A program made the position numbers and the translations under genes. The notes under the pieces are model-generated. The model saw nothing but the letters and a program-made list of their open reading frames with translations. It did no database searches and was not told the DNA's origin. Shown piece by piece: positions 1-5,947 of a stretch of DNA of 6,490 nucleotides (the first letter of the stretch is position 1; the number at the start of each line of letters is the position of its first letter). Source of the DNA: Clostridia bacterium. Its GTDB lineage: Bacteria; Bacillota; Clostridia; Christensenellales; Aristaeellaceae. The DNA lies in the NCBI GenBank assembly GCA_900759005.1, contig CAAEUQ010000090.1:1-6490 (forward strand), given 5' to 3'.

Positions 1-1700
1 GCCGTGCCGCCCACGACGACCGCCGCGATCGAATCCAGCTCGTAGCCGCTGCCCGCGCTGGCGACGTCCATTCCACCCAGGCGCGAAAGCTGCGCGACCG
101 CCGCAATCGCGACCACGAAGCCGCTGATCATATAGACCTTCATCTTGATTTTATCGGTATTGATACCGGACAGGCGCGTCGTGCGCTCGTTCGAGCCGGT
201 TGCATAGACGTATCTGCCGAATGCGGTATGCTTCATCACCAGATAGAAGATCACCGCCAGCACCAGCCAGTACACGATCGTCATCGGGCGCTGCCCAAGG
301 ATCATCGTGTTCGCAATACTCTCGAACGATTTTGGCACCGTCGGCGTATAGGATTTTGTGAAATACTGTGCGACCGAGCGAATGATGTTCATCATGCCCA
401 GCGTCGCAATAAACGGCGGCACCTTGCCCTTCGTAATCAGAAGCCCGTTCACCGCGCCGATCGCCACGCCCACCAGAATCGCAGCCGCAATGCCGATTGC
501 AAACGCCGGCGCGCCCGTGATTCCGAAGCGAATCAGCACGCCGTGCTCGCCGGTGTCGATCATTGCCATCAGCACCGTGCCCACGCCCGCCAGCGTCGAA
601 CCCACCGCCAGATCGATGCCGCCGATGATGATCACCAGCGTCATGCCCAGCGTGACGATGCCGACCGACGTATTCGCGCGCAGCACGTTAAACGTATTAT
701 CGAACCAGAATTTCGCCCATGCGCCGACCGAGCCCTGATTGAAACCCAGCGCGTACGTTTGCAGCACCAGCATTACCATCAGCGCCATCGCAACCGAGAA
801 CACCGGATCGTTCGCCCAGCGGCGCTTGAACGGCTCCGCGAGGAACGCAAGCACCAGCCCGATCACCATCAGCAGCGCCGCCGTAAACAGCACGCCGATA
901 AAATTGTCCGAAAGCGCAATGATCAGCTTCTGACCGATCGTTACGCGCGCGCCCGATACGCTTTCAACCGCGCTTTTCGCTTCGCTTACCCATTCGGGCA
1001 TCGCTTCGGCTTCCGCTTTCAGCGCGTCCGCGCGTGCAATCAGCGCGTTTACCTCTTCGCGGCAGGAGGCGATATCCGTCCGCTCCCCTGCCTCGCTGCG
1101 CGCAATTTCCGCAGCCGTCGATTCGCCGCCAACCAGCGTGCAAACCTTCGCCGCACCTTCGCCGACTGCGGCAACCGCATCTTCCGCTGCCGAAACCGCG
1201 TCCAGCGCGTCGTCCGTAAGGGATGCGTACATCGCAAGCACCTTCGCGTCGGTCAAATTCTGAATCTCCTGAATGCCTGCGCCGACTGAATCCAGCGCCT
1301 TCGAAAGCCCTTCCGCTGCGTAATCGGTAAATACGCCCGCGGCTTCCGCGCCCTGATTCAGCTGATCCAGCGCGCGCTTCAGCGCGTCGATCTCCGCGTC
1401 TCCGGTTTCATCCATTTGAAGCGCCGCGTCGAGCGCGTCCATCGCTTCAAGCGCCGCACGCGATTTTTCGCCCGCATCTGTCAGCTTCGTTTCCACCGCC
1501 GCGGTCTTTTTCGCCAGCGTTTCAAGATTCTTCGTCGCCTTTGCATTCGAAGCGACCGCGGCGACCTGTGCGCGCGCATCCACGAGCTTTCCGGCAAACG
1601 CGCCGTCGCCCATTTTCGCGCCTTCTACTACAAATCCCAGCACCGCCACGGCAATCGCCAGCGCGATGATCAAAATGCCCGCAATTCTTGCCTTTTTCAT
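1..1700 (-). CDS. RbsC/MglC-type sugar ABC transporter permease with a large N-terminal ectodomain (3' end outside window)
   Basis: This is the membrane channel subunit of a ribose/galactose-class sugar importer. At least 566 residues are visible and the frame runs off the left edge. The start is the ATG at 1700, with an AAAGGAG ribosome site 12 bases upstream, 30 bases after the ATPase stop. The RbsC-like core begins near residue 296. It carries the family signature GGIDLAVGS (360-368), then NGLLITKGKVPPFIATLG, and finally SGYELDSIAAVVGGT at the edge. Family members are usually about 320 residues and start at that core. Here it is preceded by an extra helix (6-25), an alanine-rich hydrophilic stretch (26-265) and a second extra helix (267-289) followed by KRR (292-294). 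The positive-inside rule puts the stretch outside the cell. I checked the frame codon by codon across the junction and it is continuous, so this is one polypeptide. Roughly 50 C-terminal residues should lie beyond the window. The substrate is unknown. Confidence 0.93.
   Translation of the reverse strand, partial: MKKARIAGILIIALAIAVAVLGFVVEGAKMGDGAFAGKLVDARAQVAAVASNAKATKNLETLAKKTAAVETKLTDAGEKSRAALEAMDALDAALQMDETGDAEIDALKRALDQLNQGAEAAGVFTDYAAEGLSKALDSVGAGIQEIQNLTDAKVLAMYASLTDDALDAVSAAEDAVAAVGEGAAKVCTLVGGESTAAEIARSEAGERTDIASCREEVNALIARADALKAEAEAMPEWVSEAKSAVESVSGARVTIGQKLIIALSDNFIGVLFTAALLMVIGLVLAFLAEPFKRRWANDPVFSVAMALMVMLVLQTYALGFNQGSVGAWAKFWFDNTFNVLRANTSVGIVTLGMTLVIIIGGIDLAVGSTLAGVGTVLMAMIDTGEHGVLIRFGITGAPAFAIGIAAAILVGVAIGAVNGLLITKGKVPPFIATLGMMNIIRSVAQYFTKSYTPTVPKSFESIANTMILGQRPMTIVYWLVLAVIFYLVMKHTAFGRYVYATGSNERTTRLSGINTDKIKMKVYMISGFVVAIAAVAQLSRLGGMDVASAGSGYELDSIAAVVVGGT
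906..1625 (-). other. Alanine-rich, probably helical ectodomain inserted ahead of the permease core (residues 26-265)
   Basis: Between the first helix and the second extra helix of the permease lie about 240 hydrophilic residues. About a quarter are alanine. Charged residues are frequent, and I find only one proline (P235) and one tryptophan (W237). Short phrases such as DALDAAL, DALKRAL, SKALDSV and DALDAV recur at helical spacing, which suggests several long amphipathic helices, possibly a coiled-coil bundle. Glycine-rich spots near 27-37, 180-192 and 205 could be turns. Two cysteines (C187, C213) are present. I do not recognise the domain. Extracytoplasmic location is inferred from the flanking helices and charges. 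Confidence 0.75.
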
Positions 1701-1730
1701 TTCAAACGCCGTCTCCTTTTCGCGCAATGC

Positions 1731-3212
1731 TCAGATTTCTCCGCCCGTCGCCAGCAGCATGATCGTATGTTCGTTCAGGCTTTCGCCCGAAAGCTCGCCG
1801 CGCACCGCGCCGTGGTACATCACCATCGCGCGATCGCACAGGCGGATAATTTCCTGCGCTTCACTTGACAGGATCACCACGCCCACGCCATTTTCCGCAA
1901 GCTTCAGGATAATATCGTAAATATCCTCCTTCGCGCCCACGTCCACGCCCTGCGTCGGGTTGTCGAATATCATGACCTTCGGCGCGGCGCTGAGCCATTT
2001 GGCGAGCACGACCTTCTGCTGATTGCCGCCGGACAGACTGGTAATCGGATCATCCGCACTCGCGAGCTTAATGGACAGCTCGCGCTCCCATTTGTCGAAA
2101 TTCGCGCGCAGCGTTTTTTCCTTCAGCCACCCTGCGCGGCTGAATTTGCCATAAGTCACAATCGATCCGTTTTCGAAGATCGACATATCCGGAATGATCC
2201 CGTTTTCCTTGCGGTTGCGCGGCACATAGCCCAGCCCCGCGGCGCACGCGTGCGAAGTCGATTTCGGCTTGTACGGCTTTCCGGAAACAAAGATTTCGCC
2301 GGAAGATTTGGGCTCCACGCCGAACAGCGTCTGAAACAGTTCGCTGCGTCCGTCGCCGAGAAGACCGGTAAATCCCAGAATTTCGCCCGATCGGAGCGAA
2401 AACGACACATCCTCAAACGCGCGCTCGCGGCTCAAATGCTTAACGCACAGCACCTCGTCGCCGATCTTTGCATTTCTTTCGAGTTTTTCGGTTCTCACGT
2501 CGTGACCGACCATCCACCGCGCGAGGTCGCGCTCGGTTACGCCCTCGATCATGCCCTGCTGAGCGACCGCGCCGTCGCGCAAAACGGTAAATCGATCGCA
2601 GATTTCGAGCACTTCGCCCAGCTTATGCGAAATGAACACCATCGACACGCCCGTCTTTTTCACCGCGCGCATCATATCGAATACGCGCTCGATTTCGACC
2701 TCCGTAAGCGACGTCGTCGGTTCGTCCATGATAATCAGCTTTGCGTCGAACAGAAGCGCACGCGCAATCTCGACGATCTGCTTATACGACGCGTCCAGCG
2801 CGCGCAGCGGCGTTTCCGGATTCAGCTCGACCTTGAGTCTTCCGAACACGTCATTCGAGCGCGCGATCATTGCCTTGCGGTCGATTCGCCCGGCTTTTTT
2901 CAGCTCGCGTCCCAGAAAGAGATTTTCATATACGTTCAAGTCATTCACCAGATTCAGTTCCTGATGAATGAACGCGATTCCAGCATTCAGAGAATCCTTC
3001 GGCACGGAGAATACTCTTTTCTCGCCGCCGAAGCGAATTTCGCCCGCATCGGGCTGCAAAACGCCGCCGAGAATATTCATCAGCGTCGTTTTTCCGGCGC
3101 CGTTTTCGCCGATCAGCGCGTGAATCTCCCCGTCGCCAACCGAAAAATCCACGCCTCTGAGCACCTTGTTTGCACCGAACGACTTATCGATGCCCGCCAT
3201 GTTCAATGCCAT
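1731..3212 (-). CDS. RbsA/MglA-type sugar ABC transporter ATP-binding protein (two fused nucleotide-binding domains)
   Basis: This cytoplasmic ATPase powers the importer. At 493 residues it has the usual length for the RbsA/MglA class. Domain 1 has Walker A GENGAGKTT (35-43), Q-loop HQE (Q84), a family-typical degenerate signature DASYKQ (140-145), Walker B IIMDEPT (D163, E164) and switch His in SHKL (196). Domain 2 has a degenerate Walker A, GLLGDGRSE (283-291), in which the lysine is Arg; an intact signature LSGGNQQ (393-399); Walker B VMIFDN (413-418); and SSE where a switch His would be. Arg in Walker A2 and the missing His are normal for the class. Asn418 in place of the catalytic Glu is not what RbsA shows. 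Only one of the two composite ATP sites therefore looks fully catalytic. I chose ATG 3212, which has AAGGG nine bases upstream, over an in-frame TTG at 3233. It lies downstream of the binding-protein gene behind a hairpin-rich spacer and 30 bases before the permease. Confidence 0.96.
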   Translation of the reverse strand: MALNMAGIDKSFGANKVLRGVDFSVGDGEIHALIGENGAGKTTLMNILGGVLQPDAGEIRFGGEKRVFSVPKDSLNAGIAFIHQELNLVNDLNVYENLFLGRELKKAGRIDRKAMIARSNDVFGRLKVELNPETPLRALDASYKQIVEIARALLFDAKLIIMDEPTTSLTEVEIERVFDMMRAVKKTGVSMVFISHKLGEVLEICDRFTVLRDGAVAQQGMIEGVTERDLARWMVGHDVRTEKLERNAKIGDEVLCVKHLSRERAFEDVSFSLRSGEILGFTGLLGDGRSELFQTLFGVEPKSSGEIFVSGKPYKPKSTSHACAAGLGYVPRNRKENGIIPDMSIFENGSIVTYGKFSRAGWLKEKTLRANFDKWERELSIKLASADDPITSLSGGNQQKVVLAKWLSAAPKVMIFDNPTQGVDVGAKEDIYDIILKLAENGVGVVILSSEAQEIIRLCDRAMVMYHGAVRGELSGESLNEHTIMLLATGGEI

Positions 3213-3226
3213 TTCGACACGCCCTT
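3213..3226 (-). promoter_or_regulatory. Ribosome binding site deciding the ATPase start
   Basis: On the minus strand AAGGG (3222-3226) is followed by a nine-base spacer and ATG 3212. The resulting N-terminus MALNMAGIDKSF suits the family, whose first beta strand begins within a few residues of the start. The longer frame from TTG 3233 would place GGAG and AAGGG inside the coding region. Confidence 0.65.
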
Positions 3227-3244
3227 GCTCCAAGTGAAATTTAT

Positions 3245-3279
3245 GCGGAAAGGAATTCCGCGCGCAAATAACCGCGCAG
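3245..3279 (-). other. Two overlapping, mutually exclusive small hairpins before the ATPase gene
   Basis: Minus-strand CTGCGCG/CGCGCGG (3273-3279 with 3258-3264, loop of eight, one G-U pair) and GCGGAA/TTCCGC (3256-3261 with 3245-3250, loop of five) share bases 3258-3261, so only one can form at a time. They lie between the 13-bp stem-loop and the ATPase ribosome site. They could modulate read-through or ATPase translation, but short GC stems also arise by chance in DNA this GC-rich. Confidence 0.35.
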
Positions 3280-3292
3280 GAAAATGCGCCAA

Positions 3293-3324
3293 CGGAGGAG
3301 TTCCCAAAATTGAGAACTCCTCCG
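3293..3324 (-). other. Intercistronic stem-loop between binding-protein and ATPase genes
   Basis: The minus-strand transcript can form a 13-bp stem, CGGAGGAGTTCTC paired with GGGAACTCCTCCG, with one G-U pair and the six-base loop AATTTT. It starts 15 bases after the binding-protein stop. No U-run follows, so it is not a standard terminator. In sugar importer operons, hairpins in this position usually protect the mRNA of the abundant binding protein or partly block transcription into the ATPase and permease genes. That role is inferred here. Confidence 0.8.
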
Positions 3325-3339
3325 GAGAAAATTTACGGA

Positions 3340-4290
3340 TCAGTACGGAGAATCCGCGTTCAGGAAGTCCTGAACATTTTCGCGGTCGACGATGCTGGAT
3401 TCGAGAACGATCTCATGTTCCACAGTTTCGCCGTTCAGGATCGCAGCCGCATTCTCAACGCAGTTGGTGATCATGTTCGGCAGATACGTCGCGGAGCAAA
3501 CCCAGATGTTCTGGTACTTTTCCTCGTTCATCAGACCGAAGTATTCCTGGCATCCGCCGCCGCCGGTAATCGCCTTGACGTCGGTGCGGTTCGCTTCAAC
3601 GATCGCCTGCAGCGCGCCGATGGAAGTCTCGTCGTCCATGGAGAACACGGCGTCGATCTTCTCGTTCGCGGTCAGCGCGGCGGTCATGTCGTTCAGACCC
3701 GCTTCGCGGTTGAACTCGGTCGCGATGGTGATCAGCTCAATGTCCGGCGCGATCTCGGCGATCGTGTCGGTGAAGCCCGCCTTGCGCAGCTCGGCAACGC
3801 TGCCGGAGGTCGGAACGTCCATCACCAGCACGGTGCCCTCGGTGCCGATCTTATCGACGATGTACTTCGCGCCCGCAACGCCCATGCCATAGTTGTCGCC
3901 GGAGAGGAAATACATATTGTCGGCATACTTTTCATCCACGTTGATCTTCATATCGAAGTTATAGATGATGATGCCCTGTTCGAGCGCCATTTCCGCAGCG
4001 GTTTCAACGCCGGTGAACTGCGGCCACACGACGATCGCCTTCGCGCCGAGCTGAATGAGCTGTTCGATCTGAGAGGACATTTCGTCCGCATCGGAGCTCG
4101 TGAGCAGCTTGTAGTTCAGGTCCAGTTCGTCCGCAGCCTGCTGCGCGAAATACGCAACGCCGCCGACCCAGCCGTGCGTGGTCGCGGGCGCGAGAATGCC
4201 GATCAGCGGCTTTTCTTCCGCAACCGCAGTCATGCCCAGGCAGCCGAGCGCCAGAATCAGTGCGACGACAACAGCGATAATTTTCTTCAT
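3340..4290 (-). CDS. Ribose-class (periplasmic-binding-protein type 1) sugar ABC transporter substrate-binding protein
   Basis: This is the exported receptor that captures the sugar and delivers it to the permease. The 316 residues match the usual size of the RbsB-like family. Residues 1-24 form a signal peptide (MKK, a hydrophobic run, then AVA before EEK). The mature protein shows the two-lobed sugar-binding fold: LIGILAPATTHGW at the first strand, AKAIVVWPQ, GIIIYNFD, GDNYGMG, TVLVMDVP, KIDAVFSMDDETSIGALQAI and the glycine run TGGGG. The start is ATG 4290, with AAGGGGG eight bases upstream; a longer in-frame start at 4368 would include the promoter and is rejected. Cys17 follows ALG, a poor lipobox, so cleavage by signal peptidase I after Ala24 looks more likely than lipidation. 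It is the first gene of the importer operon, behind a strong promoter. The ligand cannot be assigned; a sugar or polyol is likely. Confidence 0.95.
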   Translation of the reverse strand: MKKIIAVVVALILALGCLGMTAVAEEKPLIGILAPATTHGWVGGVAYFAQQAADELDLNYKLLTSSDADEMSSQIEQLIQLGAKAIVVWPQFTGVETAAEMALEQGIIIYNFDMKINVDEKYADNMYFLSGDNYGMGVAGAKYIVDKIGTEGTVLVMDVPTSGSVAELRKAGFTDTIAEIAPDIELITIATEFNREAGLNDMTAALTANEKIDAVFSMDDETSIGALQAIVEANRTDVKAITGGGGCQEYFGLMNEEKYQNIWVCSATYLPNMITNCVENAAAILNGETVEHEIVLESSIVDRENVQDFLNADSPY

Positions 4291-4313
4291 GGTTTTTTCC
4301 CCCTTACGATTTT

Positions 4314-4327
4314 TGCTCCTTGGAGCA
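4314..4327 (-). promoter_or_regulatory. Inverted repeat at the predicted transcription start of the importer operon (candidate operator)
   Basis: On the minus strand TGCTCC and GGAGCA are perfect inverted arms separated by AA. They should cover about +3 to +16 of the transcript. The position fits a repressor site, for example for a LacI-family regulator, but no regulator gene is in the window and the centre is not the usual CG of LacI operators. Confidence 0.4.
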
Positions 4328-4335
4328 GCAATCAT

Positions 4336-4364
4336 ATTATAACAAATCGTCCGCGCTTTTTCAA
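4336..4364 (-). promoter_or_regulatory. Near-consensus sigma-A type promoter of the sugar importer operon
   Basis: The minus strand shows -35 TTGAAA (4359-4364), a 17-base spacer and -10 TATAAT (4336-4341), preceded by TG one base away (extended -10). Transcription should start near 4329-4331, giving a leader of about 40 bases before the binding-protein ATG at 4290. Five of six -35 bases and all -10 bases match consensus, so it should be strong unless repressed. Confidence 0.88.
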
Positions 4365-4373
4365 GCACGGACG
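4348..4373 (-). terminator. Hairpin with GAAA tetraloop after the SanA/YdcF-like gene, overlapping the importer -35 box
   Basis: The minus-strand RNA CGUCCGUGCUU-GAAA-AAGCGCGGACG folds into an 11-bp stem with one U-G pair and a GNRA-type loop. AUUUGUUAUAAU follows, a U-rich but imperfect tail. It lies 50 bases after the stop codon of the preceding gene, so it may terminate that transcript. The GAAA loop and the two adjoining Us are the -35 box of the next promoter. Confidence 0.6.
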
Positions 4374-4400
4374 CATCGTTTTGTGCAGCATATGTGTTTT

Positions 4401-4410
4401 TTTGCGCAAA
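4401..4410. promoter_or_regulatory. Palindrome TTTGCGCAAA upstream of the importer promoter
   Basis: A perfect 10-base palindrome lies about 75 bases upstream of the predicted start, in the AT-rich gap after the SanA/YdcF-like gene. It could be a regulator site, but a 10-base palindrome is weak evidence alone. Confidence 0.25.
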
Positions 4411-4422
4411 TTGTTTTCGCGT

Positions 4423-5010
4423 TCAGAATACTTTGCGCAGCTCGTACACGACCCAGCTCGCGCTCTCGCGCGCGTAATTCGTAAGCTTAATCAGCCGTCG
4501 AACCGGCGTTGGCGCGGCGATTCCGCACGCGTCGAGCCCCAGATCGTCCGCAATCCACATTGCGCGCGTCAAATGGTAATCGCTGGTCGCAATCGCCGCC
4601 GTCGTCCAGTTTTGTGCACGCATGATCGCGCGCGCATTCTCGAGATTCTGCTGAGTATTGACCGATTGATCGTCCATGAAGATATTCTCCGCAGGAACGC
4701 CCGCTGCAATCAGGTAATCGCGCATCGCCTCTGCTTCGCTCACCGGCTCGTTCGAGCCCTGTCCGCCGCAGACGATAATCTTTCCCGCGATTCCCTCGTT
4801 ATAGGCGTTCAGCCCCGCAGTCACACGCGCCCAGAGCGTTTTGCTGAGCGCCCCGTCCTCCCAGACTCGTGCGCCCAGAATGACGATGCAATCTGACTTC
4901 TTTGCTTCAAACGTCCTTCTCGAACACGTATACACGGCCGCCATCATGCCCGCAGCGACCACCGCGCACGCGAGCGCGCAGATTCCAACGCCTTTCAGCA
5001 GTCTCTTCAT
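4423..5010 (-). CDS. SanA/YdcF-family (DUF218) membrane-anchored protein
   Basis: The 195 residues have an N-terminal anchor helix (about 7-27, preceded by MKRLLK) and one DUF218 domain. Family hallmarks are visible in order: DCIVILGARVWEDG (40-53), IIVCGGQG (78-85), SEAEAMRDYL (91-100), the acidic D-D-Q-S-x-N-T segment (113-119) with a further Asn (122), and ATSDYHLTRA (141-150). Relatives include SanA, linked to vancomycin exclusion at high temperature in enterobacteria, and YdcF; they are thought to act at the cell envelope, but the reaction is not firmly known. With a single anchor and the domain C-terminal, it probably faces outward. The ATG at 5010 follows GGAGG with eight bases between. 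A terminator hairpin ends only 14 bases before this start, so expression must come from read-through or from a promoter I did not find. Function in this organism is unproven. Confidence 0.92.
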   Translation of the reverse strand: MKRLLKGVGICALACAVVAAGMMAAVYTCSRRTFEAKKSDCIVILGARVWEDGALSKTLWARVTAGLNAYNEGIAGKIIVCGGQGSNEPVSEAEAMRDYLIAAGVPAENIFMDDQSVNTQQNLENARAIMRAQNWTTAAIATSDYHLTRAMWIADDLGLDACGIAAPTPVRRLIKLTNYARESASWVVYELRKVF

Positions 5011-5024
5011 CTCCTCTTCCTCCC

Positions 5025-5061
5025 CGAAAAAAATAAGCGCGCATCCGATTTGGACTGCGCG
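5025..5061 (-). terminator. Rho-independent terminator after the KdpD-like stress-protein gene
   Basis: The minus strand has CGCGCA-(G)-TCC paired with GGATGCGCG around loop AAATC, a nine-pair stem with one bulged G, then CTTATTTTTTT. It begins six bases after the stop codon at 5068. Its T-run ends 14 bases before the ATG of the next gene. Confidence 0.85.
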
Positions 5062-5067
5062 TTTGAT

Positions 5068-5439
5068 TCACCGTATTTTAATTTCAACCTCGGGCAGCCG
5101 CTCGCTCAGATCGTCGAGCACGTCGTGCCCCGTATAATTCTCCGCTCTGCCGGCGACCAGCACCTTCGCGCGCTGCTCTCTCGCCTGCGCTTCGAGCGTG
5201 CCGACAATATCGTTCGACCGAACGACCACCATATCCGCCCCGTGGGACACGGACACCTGCAAAAGGTACTCCAGCGCCTCCGGTGCGCTTTCGTATTCCA
5301 GCATTCTCCCGTCCGGCCGCGCTACATGAATGACCACCAGCCGCGCGCCGGTTTCCTTCGCGATCTCCGCGCCCGCGACAATCAGCCGCTCGCAGCGCTT
5401 CTGATCGGTCACGCACACCAGAACGCTAAAACTCTCCAT
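5068..5439 (-). CDS. Small stand-alone universal-stress-protein domain resembling that of KdpD
   Basis: The 123 residues match one Usp alpha/beta domain. The N-terminal strand VLVCVTDQ, then CERLIVAGAEIAKETGARLVVIHVA, closely follows the pattern of the Usp domain inside KdpD sensor kinases, where CV, ERLI and L-x-V-x-HV are typical. The C-terminal part has VLVAGRAENYTG and ends DLSERLPEVEIKI, as in KdpD-type domains. The classical ATP motif G-2x-G-9x-G(S/T) is not clearly present, so nucleotide binding is uncertain. No kinase or K+-transport gene is in view, so it is not a KdpD fragment in context: it has its own ATG (5439) with GGAGG nine bases upstream and a terminator right after its stop. 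It follows the two-helix membrane protein gene by 16 bases and is probably co-transcribed with it. A regulatory or sensing role is likely by family; the ligand is unknown. Confidence 0.78.
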   Translation of the reverse strand: MESFSVLVCVTDQKRCERLIVAGAEIAKETGARLVVIHVARPDGRMLEYESAPEALEYLLQVSVSHGADMVVVRSNDIVGTLEAQAREQRAKVLVAGRAENYTGHDVLDDLSERLPEVEIKIR

Positions 5440-5455
5440 TTTCTTTATCCTCCGT

Positions 5456-5917
5456 TCAGAATGCCCGAGCCTCCTTGATGTGCCTGCCGAAGCAGCCGAG
5501 ATGCGCCTTTTCGCCCTTCTTCGGCAGCTGATCCAGCTTGGACACGTTCACATACAGGATGCGCTCGTCCTGTTCGTCCTCCAGAAACACATGAACCGGC
5601 AAAACGCGCACGCCGTCCTGCATTTCCTCTTTTTCCACGATTTCACGGATTTCGCAGTCGATTTCCTTAGTCAATCCTTCCTGCATATCCTTCAGGAAGC
5701 GATTGTATTTCACGCACGGATAAATCAGCATCACCCACATGAAGCACGCATACGCGAACATCGCAATGCCCGCCGCCATTGTAAGCGCTTTCGACCGCAC
5801 ATTCACGCTCAGTCCGACGATGAATGCCGCCAGCAATATCGCAAGTCCCGCTGCCAGAATCACGCTGTACTTCTTAATTCTTTGACGGATCATTTTTCCA
5901 TCCTGTTCCGTATACAT
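5456..5917 (-). CDS. Two-helix membrane protein of unknown function
   Basis: I do not recognise a named family. The 153 residues begin with a charged segment (1-16), followed by two hydrophobic helices (about 17-37 and 44-67) joined by a short loop (SVNVRSK). A soluble C-terminal part (68-153) follows, with a basic/acidic helix and then beta-rich sequence (RVLPVHVFLED, RILYVNVSKLD, KKGEKAHLGCFGRHIKE). The two-helix hairpin and the charges at both ends suggest that the N- and C-termini are cytoplasmic. ATG 5917 follows GGGAGG with ten bases between; Met9 is a weaker alternative. The gene sits directly behind its own promoter (about 24-base leader) and ahead of the KdpD-like Usp gene, so the two products may work together, perhaps as membrane partner and cytoplasmic sensor. 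That pairing is inference from position only. Confidence 0.85.
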   Translation of the reverse strand: MYTEQDGKMIRQRIKKYSVILAAGLAILLAAFIVGLSVNVRSKALTMAAGIAMFAYACFMWVMLIYPCVKYNRFLKDMQEGLTKEIDCEIREIVEKEEMQDGVRVLPVHVFLEDEQDERILYVNVSKLDQLPKKGEKAHLGCFGRHIKEARAF

Positions 5918-5947
5918 GACAATTTAACCTCCCGAAGGCTTTTTTTC

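Noticed and set aside
228..1289. Long plus-strand open frame (353 codons) opposite the permease
   Set aside because: It is arginine/histidine-rich nonsense-like sequence, antisense to a convincingly coding permease frame with family motifs, and has no matching Shine-Dalgarno logic. It is a by-product of GC-rich codon use.
3213..3233. TTG at 3233 as ATPase start
   Set aside because: ATG 3212 has a well-spaced AAGGG and gives the usual N-terminus for the family.
2250..3470. Plus-strand open frame (406 codons) opposite the ATPase
   Set aside because: It spans the hairpin spacer and parts of two real genes on the other strand, and no domain can be recognised.
4291..4368. Upstream in-frame extension of the binding-protein gene to 4368
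   Set aside because: It would place the -10 and -35 boxes and the ribosome site inside the gene and put 26 residues before a typical MKK signal peptide.
4374..4422. Possible catabolite-responsive (cre) element upstream of the importer promoter
   Set aside because: I compared both strands by eye with the CcpA consensus and found no convincing match; only the short TTTGCGCAAA palindrome stands out.
3310..4896. Plus-strand open frame (528 codons) opposite the binding protein and SanA/YdcF-like gene
   Set aside because: It crosses two genes plus a promoter region on the opposite strand and has the same Arg/His/Ala-rich shadow composition.
5928..5938. Small hairpin CCT-TCGGG-AGG in the leader of the membrane-protein gene, possibly a terminator or a block on the ribosome site
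   Set aside because: Only three to four pairs can form and it coincides with the purine-rich ribosome site, so it is probably chance.
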